Shown here: in pieces, positions 22,381 to 27,649 of the stretch
Position numbering within the stretch: position 1 is the stretch's first letter
Layout of the letters: the number at the start of each line of letters is the position of its first letter
Position numbers and translations under genes: made by a program
Assembly: GCF_001270495.1 (NCBI RefSeq)
Contig: NZ_LGUR01000268.1
Location: 1 to 27,649 of the forward strand
Direction of reading: 5' to 3'
Source: Streptomyces viridochromogenes
GTDB taxonomy: Bacteria > Actinomycetota > Actinomycetes > Streptomycetales > Streptomycetaceae
Length of the DNA: 27,649 bases
The notes under the pieces: generated by a model
Seen by the model: only the letters and a program-made list of their open reading frames with translations
Told to the model about the DNA's origin: nothing
The model's database searches: none

Positions 22381-22751
22381 ACTGGCTTCTGGTGATCGCG
22401 GGCGCCGTCGTCGGCGCGCCCCTGCGGTATCTCACCGACCGGGCGGTGCAGTCCCGGCACGACTCGGTGTTCCCGTGGGGAACCTTCCTGGTCAACGTCA
22501 CCGGCTGCCTGGTCCTCGGCCTGCTCACCGGCGCCGCGGCCCAGGGCGCCGCGAGCTCCCACCTGCGGCTCCTGCTCGGCACCGGCCTGTGCGGGGCCCT
22601 GACCACGTACTCGACCTTCTCGTACGAGACCCTGCGGCTGACCGAGACGGGCGCCGGGCTCTACGCCGTCGCCAACATCGTGGGCAGCGTGACCGCCGGC
22701 CTCGGTGCCGCTTTCGTGGGGGTGTCGATCGCCCAGGCGGTGTGGTCCTAG
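22377..22751 (+). CDS. crcB: Fluoride exporter CrcB/Fluc, second paralogue
   Basis: 124 residues, four membrane helices, almost no N-terminal tail ([20 protein letters not shown]). It has the same signature elements as the first paralogue: [10 protein letters not shown] with the pore Asn, and [16 protein letters not shown] at 22377 overlaps the DUF190 stop. Adjacent paired crcB genes are thought to form heterodimers in which each protein adopts one fixed membrane orientation, unlike single dual-topology Fluc. The differing N-terminal charge of the two copies fits that idea, but orientation here is inference. Confidence 0.93.
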   Translation: MNWLLVIAGAVVGAPLRYLTDRAVQSRHDSVFPWGTFLVNVTGCLVLGLLTGAAAQGAASSHLRLLLGTGLCGALTTYSTFSYETLRLTETGAGLYAVANIVGSVTAGLGAAFVGVSIAQAVWS

Positions 22752-22839
22752 ACCGCCGCGTGGCGTTGTCGGCGACCGGATCACACCCGCGCCTGGTAGG
22801 ACAGTGCGCGCCACTGCCCCGCCCCCGGAACTGGATCCC

Positions 22840-23679
22840 ATGAGCGCCATCAGCGTCGGTCAGGCCGTCGTCCTCGGAGCCGTCGAGGGGGTGACCGAGT
22901 TCCTGCCCGTCTCCTCGACCGGCCATCTGAAGATCGCCGAGGGGCTCATGGGCATCCCCGTCGACGACGACGCGGTCGTCGGGTTCTCGGCCGTCATCCA
23001 GGTCGGCGCGATCGCCGCCGTACTCGTGTACTTCTTCAAGGACATCGTGCGGATCGTCTCCGCGTGGCTGCGCGGGCTGCGGGACAAGGAGGAGCGGTAC
23101 CACCACGACTACAAGTTCGCCTGGTGGGTGATCTGCGCGACGATCCCGATCATCGTCGTGGGCCTGGCCGCCAAGCCGCTCATCAAGGGGCCGCTCGCCT
23201 CGCTGTGGGTCGTCGCGGGGTCGTTGATCGTCGGCAGCGGGGTGATGTGGGCGGCGGACCAGATGGGCCGGCACAAGCGCGGGGAGGACGACACCTCCTT
23301 CAAGGACGCGATGCTCGTCGGCAGCTCGCAGATCCTCGCCCTGCTCTTCCCGGGCTTCTCGCGCTCCGGTGCCACGATGTCCACGGCGCTGATGCTCGAC
23401 CTGGACCGGGTCGCCGCCACCCGCCTGTCGTTCTTCCTCGGCATCCCGGCCCTCACCGGCGCCGGCATCTACGAGCTGAAGGACGCCCTCGGCACGACGG
23501 GTACGGGCGCGCTGCCGCTGGCCGTCGGTACCGCCGTGTCCTTCGTCGTGGCCTATGCCTCCATCGCCTGGCTGCTGAGGTTCGTGGCCAAGCACTCCTT
23601 CAACGCCTTCGTGATCTACCGGATCGTCGTGGGGGTGCTGCTGTTCGGGCTGCTGGGCGCGGGAGTGATCAACAGTTGA
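22840..23679 (+). CDS. uppP: Undecaprenyl-diphosphatase UppP (BacA type)
   Basis: 279 residues, multi-spanning membrane protein. It dephosphorylates undecaprenyl diphosphate to recycle the lipid carrier for peptidoglycan synthesis and gives bacitracin tolerance. Both catalytic signatures are intact: EGVTEFLPVSSTGHL near residue 15 and PGFSRSGATMS near residue 170. The length matches the family. The start is ATG at 22840 because the first conserved helix begins directly after it; the RBS is poor (GGA at some distance). It lies 88 bases after crcB on the same strand, with no clear terminator between, and is closed by a strong hairpin. Confidence 0.95.
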   Translation: MSAISVGQAVVLGAVEGVTEFLPVSSTGHLKIAEGLMGIPVDDDAVVGFSAVIQVGAIAAVLVYFFKDIVRIVSAWLRGLRDKEERYHHDYKFAWWVICATIPIIVVGLAAKPLIKGPLASLWVVAGSLIVGSGVMWAADQMGRHKRGEDDTSFKDAMLVGSSQILALLFPGFSRSGATMSTALMLDLDRVAATRLSFFLGIPALTGAGIYELKDALGTTGTGALPLAVGTAVSFVVAYASIAWLLRFVAKHSFNAFVIYRIVVGVLLFGLLGAGVINS

Positions 23680-23685
23680 CCCGAG

Positions 23686-23721
23686 CCGGGCGTGACGCCG
23701 GCTTTCGAGCGTCACGCCCGG
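23686..23721 (+). terminator. Terminator after uppP
   Basis: A 12-bp perfect stem (CCGGGCGTGACG at 23686-23697, CGTCACGCCCGG at 23710-23721) with a 12-base loop begins 6 bases after the uppP stop. No T-tract. Confidence 0.75.
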
Positions 23722-23764
23722 TGAGTCTGTCCGTCTCGTCGGGCACTCTCTCCATCCGCATCCC

Positions 23765-23794
23765 TTGACACCACCCACGGCTCACCCGGAGTAT
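23765..23794 (+). promoter_or_regulatory. Promoter of the asparagine-catabolism operon, likely leaderless
   Basis: A consensus -35 TTGACA (23765-23770), 18 bases, GAGTAT (23789-23794). The GTG start of the regulator is at 23802, only 7 bases past the -10, so transcription should begin at or next to the start codon. No Shine-Dalgarno sequence is present, consistent with a leaderless mRNA. Confidence 0.55.
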
Positions 23795-23801
23795 CACTCC
23801 C

Positions 23802-24533
23802 GTGAACCTGTCAGACAGCCGGACAGCCGGACAGCCTCCGCGGCGCATCAGCGCCATGGAAGCGGTCCTGGCACACCTCCGTAGCGCCATCGAGCGCGGC
23901 GAGTACGCCATCGGCGACAAGCTCCCGTCCGAGGCGGAGCTCTGCCGCACCCTGGAGATCAGCCGCCCCGTCCTGCGCGAGGCCCTGCGGGCCCTGCAGA
24001 CCATGGGTCTGACCGTCTCCAAGACCGGCAAGGGCACCTTCGTCGTCGCCAACGCCGTCGAGGACCCCACCTTCGGCGACTACGCGGCCAGCGATCTGCT
24101 GGAGGTGCGCCGGCATGTCGAGATCCCGGTCGCCGGGTACGCGGCGCTGCGCCGCACCCCGGAGAACCTCGACCACCTCGCCCACCTGCTCGACCGTATG
24201 GAGCGGGAGACGGACACCACCGCGTGGGTCGCGATGGACACCCTCTTCCACCTGGCCGTGGCCGAGGCCGCCCAGAACCCGGTCTTCCGCCGGGTCATCG
24301 AGGAGATCCGCGACGCACTGGCGCGTCAGTCGGCCTTCCTCAACGAACTGGGCGGCCGCCGCGAGCAGTCCAACCGCGAGCACCGGGCGATCGTCGAGGC
24401 ACTGATCGACGGTTCCGAACTCGACGCGACCGACGCCATGGCTCACCACCTGGACCGCGTCGAGACCACCCTCACCGACATCGTGCGCCCCGCGCGCACG
24501 GACAGCCCCACGGAAGGCGGACCCGAGGCGTGA
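23802..24533 (+). CDS. GntR/FadR-family regulator of asparagine catabolism
   Basis: 243 residues. An N-terminal GntR winged helix ([52 protein letters not shown]) is joined to a C-terminal FCD helical bundle (about 95-230). The latter carries likely metal-ligand positions in [24 protein letters not shown] and [11 protein letters not shown] at 23802 seems to be used without a leader. Its stop overlaps the permease start (GTGA), so regulator and permease are one transcription unit and the regulator is likely autoregulated. Asparagine, aspartate or a related acid is the likely effector from context. The first residues (SDSRTAGQP) are encoded by tandem 8-base repeats. Confidence 0.92.
   Translation: MNLSDSRTAGQPPRRISAMEAVLAHLRSAIERGEYAIGDKLPSEAELCRTLEISRPVLREALRALQTMGLTVSKTGKGTFVVANAVEDPTFGDYAASDLLEVRRHVEIPVAGYAALRRTPENLDHLAHLLDRMERETDTTAWVAMDTLFHLAVAEAAQNPVFRRVIEEIRDALARQSAFLNELGGRREQSNREHRAIVEALIDGSELDATDAMAHHLDRVETTLTDIVRPARTDSPTEGGPEA
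23813..23836 (+). repeat. Three tandem octamers at the start of the GntR gene
   Basis: AGACAGCC followed by two exact GGACAGCC units, lying inside the first codons about 12-35 bases past the expected transcription start. It could be a slippage-prone coding repeat or a regulator site. Confidence 0.5.
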
Positions 24534-25969
24534 GCGAGCAGCACCTCAAAGAAGAGACGCGCCCCCAGTCCGGTCACGTCGACGCCGGAGACCTCGGCTA
24601 CAGCAAGTCGCTGAAGTCCCGGCACGTCAACATGATCGCCATCGGCGGAGCCATCGGCACCGGCCTGTTCCTCGGCGCGGGCGGCCGGCTCGCCGACGCC
24701 GGCCCCTCCCTGTTCATCGCCTACGCGGTCTGCGGAATCTTCGCCTTCCTCGTCGTGCGTGCCCTCGGTGAACTCGTCCTCTACCGACCGTCGTCCGGCG
24801 CCTTCGTGTCGTACGCCCGGGAGTTCATGGGGGAGAAGGGCGCGTACGTCGCGGGCTGGATGTACTTCCTGAACTGGGCCACCACCGGTATCGCCGACAT
24901 CACCGCGGTGGCCGTCTACACCCACTACTGGGGCATGTTCTCCGACATACCGCAGTGGGTGATCGCGCTCATCGCGCTCGCCGTCGTCCTCACCGTGAAC
25001 CTCATCTCGGTGAAGATGTTCGGCGAACTGGAGTTCTGGTTCGCCATCATCAAGGTGGCCGCGCTCGTGGTGTTCATGCTGATCGGGATCTTCCTGCTGG
25101 TCACCCAGCACCCGGTGGGCGACACCACCCCCGGCCCGTCCCTGATCACCGACAACGGCGGCATCTTCCCCAACGGCCTGCTGCCCATGCTGCTGATCGT
25201 CCAGGGCGTCGTCTTCGCCTACGCCTCCGTCGAACTGGTCGGCGTCGCCGCCGGCGAGACCGAGAACCCCGAGAAGATCATGCCGAAGGCGATCAACTCG
25301 ATCATGTGGCGCGTCGGCCTCTTCTACGTCGGCTCGGTGATCCTCCTCTCGATGCTGCTGCCCTGGTCGGCGTACAAGGCGGGCGAGAGCCCCTTCGTCA
25401 CCGTGCTGTCCAACATCGGCATCCCGGCGGCCGGCGGCATCATGAACCTGGTCGTGCTGACCGCGGCGATGTCCTCGCTCAACTCCGGCCTGTACTCCAC
25501 CGGCCGCATCCTGCGCTCCATGGCCATGTCCGGCTCCGCCCCGAAGTTCACCTCGGTGATGAGCCGCAGCCAGGTCCCCTACGGCGGCATCCTGCTGACC
25601 AGCGGTATCTGCGTCCTCGGCGTCGGACTCAACTTCGTCGTCCCCGCCGAGGCGTTCGAGATCGTGCTGAACTTCGCGGCGATCGGCATCCTCGCCACCT
25701 GGGGCATGATCATGCTCTGTCACCTGCTCTTCTGGCAGAAGACCCAGAAGGGCGAGCTCACCCGCCCGAGCTACCGGCTGCCGGGCTCCCCCTGGACCGA
25801 AGTCGTGACGCTGGCATTCCTCGCCTCCGTCCTGGTCCTCATGTACGCCGACGGAGGCGCCGGCCGCACCACCGTGCTGTGCCTGCCGCCGATCGTCGCA
25901 GCGCTGGTCGCGGGCTGGTACGGCATCCGTGCCCGGGCCACGCGCACTTCGCCCAAGGCCGACGCGTGA
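24530..25969 (+). CDS. ansP: L-asparagine permease
   Basis: 479 residues, twelve predicted membrane helices, amino acid-polyamine-organocation superfamily, AAT family. Many blocks match E. coli AnsP as I remember it: [100 protein letters not shown]. It imports asparagine through proton symport at the cytoplasmic membrane. GTG at 24530 overlaps the regulator stop. The downstream asparaginase gene (58 bases away) supports the substrate call. The charged N-terminus with SKSLKSRH is normal for the family. Confidence 0.93.
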   Translation: MSEQHLKEETRPQSGHVDAGDLGYSKSLKSRHVNMIAIGGAIGTGLFLGAGGRLADAGPSLFIAYAVCGIFAFLVVRALGELVLYRPSSGAFVSYAREFMGEKGAYVAGWMYFLNWATTGIADITAVAVYTHYWGMFSDIPQWVIALIALAVVLTVNLISVKMFGELEFWFAIIKVAALVVFMLIGIFLLVTQHPVGDTTPGPSLITDNGGIFPNGLLPMLLIVQGVVFAYASVELVGVAAGETENPEKIMPKAINSIMWRVGLFYVGSVILLSMLLPWSAYKAGESPFVTVLSNIGIPAAGGIMNLVVLTAAMSSLNSGLYSTGRILRSMAMSGSAPKFTSVMSRSQVPYGGILLTSGICVLGVGLNFVVPAEAFEIVLNFAAIGILATWGMIMLCHLLFWQKTQKGELTRPSYRLPGSPWTEVVTLAFLASVLVLMYADGGAGRTTVLCLPPIVAALVAGWYGIRARATRTSPKADA

Positions 25970-25975
25970 GATCCG

Positions 25976-26008
25976 TGTCGGTCGACGACCCCTCATCGAC
26001 CTACGACA
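25976..26008 (+). other. Bulged inverted repeat between permease and asparaginase
   Basis: TGTCG-GTCGA (25976-25985) can pair with TCGAC-cta-CGACA (25996-26008), a 10-bp stem with a 3-base bulge and a 10-base loop. It could modulate read-through or mRNA stability within the operon. Confidence 0.35.
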
Positions 26009-26027
26009 ACCAGGCAGCCAGACAGTG

Positions 26028-27044
26028 ATGTACAGCAGTTCCATAGCGGACGCACCCCTTGTCCGCGAACCTCTCCACGCTCCCGTCGCCCACCTCATAC
26101 GCGACGAAATGATCGAAGGCATCCACTACGGCTCCGTCGTCGTCCTCGGCGCCGACGGCGAGGTCCAGTTCCAGCTCGGTGACATCGAGGCCGCCTTCTA
26201 CCCGCGTTCCGCGCTCAAGCCGGTCCAGGCCGTCGCCATGGCGCGGGCCGGGCTTCCCCTCGACGGTGAGCTGCTCTCGCTCACCGCGGCCAGCCACTCC
26301 GGCGAGGAACGCCACCTCGCCGGTACCCGGCGCATCCTCGAACTCGCCGCACTCACCGAGGACCACCTGCGCAACGTCCCGGACATGCCGTACGACCCCG
26401 TCGTCCGGGACGCGTGGATCCGGGAAGGCCGCCTGCCGTCCCGGCTCGCCCAGAACTGCTCCGGCAAGCACGCGGCCATGTTGTACACCTGCGCGCTCAA
26501 CGGGTGGTCCCTGGACGGCTACCTCGACCCCGGTCACCCGCTCCAGCAGGCCATCGCGGAGATCGTCGAGGACCTCACCGGACAGCGCGTGGCCCGGGTG
26601 ACAGTCGACGGCTGCGGTGCGCCGCTGTTCTCCGTCTCGCTGCACGGGCTCGCCCGTGCCGCCGCCCGTATCACCACGGCGGTGCCGGGGACGCCCGAGG
26701 CTCGGGTCGCCGACGCGATGCGGGAGCATGCCGAGATGGCCTCCGGCTCCGGGCGGGACGTGGCCGCGCTGATGCGGGCCGTGCCGGGGCTGCTGACCAA
26801 GGACGGGTTCGAGGGCGTGCAGGTCGCTGCGCTGCCGGATGGCCGGGCCATCGCCGTGAAGATCGCCGACGGGGCGAATCGGGCGCGGGTGCCGGTGGCC
26901 GCGGCGGCGCTTGCTCGGGCCGGGGTTGACCCTGAGCTGCTGACCGAGTTCCAGGGGGAGGCGCTGCTTGGAGGCGGGCGGGCGGTCGGGTGTGTGCGGC
27001 CCGTTCGTTCGCTGGAGCCGGTTGTTGTTTCTGCTTGCGCCTAG
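26028..27044 (+). CDS. L-asparaginase of the Rhizobium etli type (asparaginase II family)
   Basis: 338 residues from ATG at 26028 (GTG at 26025 is also possible; RBS weak). It is unrelated to the E. coli AnsA/AnsB fold and belongs to the serine-beta-lactamase-like asparaginase family typified by R. etli ReAV. The diagnostic residues are all present: S61 and K64 in PRSALKP, C144 and K147 in QNCSGKHAAM, and D194 and C196 in VDGCGAPLF. In ReAV the corresponding Cys, Lys and Cys bind zinc near the Ser-Lys catalytic pair. It hydrolyses asparagine to aspartate and ammonia in the cytoplasm. Its position between asparagine permease and aspartate ammonia-lyase fits. Codons in the last 60 or so positions are slightly less G/C-biased. 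Confidence 0.92.
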   Translation: MYSSSIADAPLVREPLHAPVAHLIRDEMIEGIHYGSVVVLGADGEVQFQLGDIEAAFYPRSALKPVQAVAMARAGLPLDGELLSLTAASHSGEERHLAGTRRILELAALTEDHLRNVPDMPYDPVVRDAWIREGRLPSRLAQNCSGKHAAMLYTCALNGWSLDGYLDPGHPLQQAIAEIVEDLTGQRVARVTVDGCGAPLFSVSLHGLARAAARITTAVPGTPEARVADAMREHAEMASGSGRDVAALMRAVPGLLTKDGFEGVQVAALPDGRAIAVKIADGANRARVPVAAAALARAGVDPELLTEFQGEALLGGGRAVGCVRPVRSLEPVVVSACA

Positions 27045-27071
27045 TGATCCGGGTCGGCATGTCATCGGGCG

Positions 27072-27126
27072 ACTGCGGGCCCGTCGTGGCCTGTCGCGCA
27101 GTTCCCCGCGCCCCTTTGAGGGGCGC
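27072..27126 (+). repeat. Streptomyces-type dispersed intergenic repeat with hairpin
   Basis: The run from GACTGCGGGC through TCGCGCAGTTCCCCGCGCCC resembles a repeat I recognise from many Streptomyces intergenic regions. It ends in a stem GCGCCCCT (27108-27115) / AGGGGCGC (27119-27126) with loop TTG. It lies between the asparaginase and aspartase genes and may act as a weak terminator or attenuator. Confidence 0.6.
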
Positions 27127-27162
27127 TCACCTCACCCTCGTAGAAAGAAGAACCGTTCCCTC

Positions 27163-27649
27163 ATGAACGCCGTCACCCGTAGCGAGCATGATCTGCTGGG
27201 CGATCGGGATGTCCCCGCCGATGCCTACTGGGGTGTCCACACCCTGCGCGCCACGGAGAACTTCCCCATCACCGGGACGTCGATCTCCGCCTATCCGCAC
27301 CTGATCGACGCCCTCGCCGCGGTCAAGGAGGCCGCTGCCCTCGCGAACGAGGAGCTCGGGCTCCTCGACCCTGAGAAGGCCGCCGCGATCGTCGCCGCGT
27401 GCCGGGAGATCCGCTCCGGCAAGCTGCACGAGCAGTTCGTCGTCGACGTCGTCCAGGGCGGTGCGGGCACGTCGACGAACATGAACGCCAACGAGGTTGT
27501 GGCGAACCGGGCGTTGGAGCTGCTGGGTCATGCCAAGGGCGAGTACCGGTATCTGCACCCGAACGAGGACGTGAACCTCGGGCAGTCGACGAACGACGTG
27601 TACCCGACCGCCGTGAAGGTCGCGACGGTGTTCGCGGTGCGCGGGCTGC
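27163..27649 (+). CDS. aspA: Aspartate ammonia-lyase, 3'-truncated by the window edge
   Basis: 162 residues are visible from ATG at 27163, preceded by AGAAAGAAG about 12 bases upstream. The gene continues beyond the window. The N-terminal part of the fumarase/aspartase superfamily is clear: GDRDVPADAYWGVHTLRATE, then VVDVVQGGAGTSTNMNANEV, then HPNEDVNLGQSTNDVYPTA. The GTSTNMNANEV form distinguishes aspartase from fumarase C, which usually reads GSGTQSNMNVNEV. The family signature with the catalytic Ser loop lies outside the window. The enzyme deaminates aspartate to fumarate and ammonia, completing the route from asparagine begun by the two upstream genes. A hairpin-bearing repeat separates it from the asparaginase gene. 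Confidence 0.93.
   Translation, partial: MNAVTRSEHDLLGDRDVPADAYWGVHTLRATENFPITGTSISAYPHLIDALAAVKEAAALANEELGLLDPEKAAAIVAACREIRSGKLHEQFVVDVVQGGAGTSTNMNANEVVANRALELLGHAKGEYRYLHPNEDVNLGQSTNDVYPTAVKVATVFAVRGL

Noticed and set aside
22752..22839. Separate promoter for uppP (TAGGAC near 22798)
   Set aside because: No -35 at acceptable spacing; too weak to list.
24443..26122. Long minus-strand open frame opposite ansP
   Set aside because: Composed of His/Asp/Gly/Arg repeats, the reverse complement of a membrane protein gene; no independent support.
1..27649. CRISPR arrays, tRNA or rRNA genes, insertion sequences, phage attachment sites
   Set aside because: No regularly spaced repeats, no cloverleaf-like segments, and no transposase or integrase motifs were seen on either strand.

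Overview
The window reads as a high-GC actinobacterial chromosome segment, almost certainly Streptomyces or a close relative. Third codon positions are strongly G/C. GTG and TTG starts are common, and translational coupling through ATGA/GTGA overlaps recurs. The gene set is typical of the genus: M9 collagenase, Tat-exported molybdenum hydroxylase, sugar ABC transporter without its own ATPase, secreted glycoside hydrolase, and an intergenic repeat of a kind I recognise from Streptomyces. No tRNA, rRNA, CRISPR array, transposase or phage gene was seen, and no gene-free stretch exceeds about 200 bases.

Layout. 1-1709: 5'-truncated secreted collagenase. 1906-4730: two-gene molybdenum hydroxylase (large Mo subunit with Tat signal, then 2Fe-2S subunit) ending in a hairpin. 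4798-4881: short coding-like scrap, possibly a gene remnant. 4917-6668: LysR regulator divergent from a DJ-1/PfpI-family gene. 6714-7700: zinc-ribbon/transmembrane/peptidoglycan-binding protein. 7840-9192: phosphoribosyltransferase fused to an alpha/beta hydrolase, divergent from an SseB-like gene (9385-9786), which is followed by a perfect 50-bp palindrome. 9971-10822: PqqB-like metallo-beta-lactamase-fold protein with no other pqq gene in the window. 10833-11663: MarR regulator and a VOC (glyoxalase-fold) protein.

11779-19911 is the most coherent locus, a beta-1,4-galactan utilisation cluster. Leftward it encodes a sugar-binding lipoprotein, two permeases and a LacI regulator in one coupled operon. 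Rightward it encodes a cytoplasmic GH42 beta-galactosidase and then a secreted GH53 endo-galactanase. The divergent control region holds a strong leftward promoter whose -10 end is overlapped by a perfect-armed 16-bp LacI-type operator. The gene content parallels the gan systems of Bacillus and Geobacillus. The inferred flow is: GH53 cuts galactan outside the cell, the transporter imports galacto-oligosaccharides, GH42 releases galactose, and the LacI protein controls expression.

20112-23679: small winged-helix regulator, SMP-30-like beta-propeller, a crcB-DUF190-crcB fluoride-export operon, and uppP (undecaprenyl-diphosphatase), closed by a strong hairpin. 23802-27649: asparagine catabolism. 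A GntR/FadR regulator, probably on a leaderless transcript, is coupled to asparagine permease ansP. A Rhizobium-etli-type asparaginase follows, then aspartate ammonia-lyase, cut off by the window edge. Together they would take asparagine to aspartate to fumarate plus ammonia.

All functional calls come from reading motifs and remembered family sequences; no search was run.
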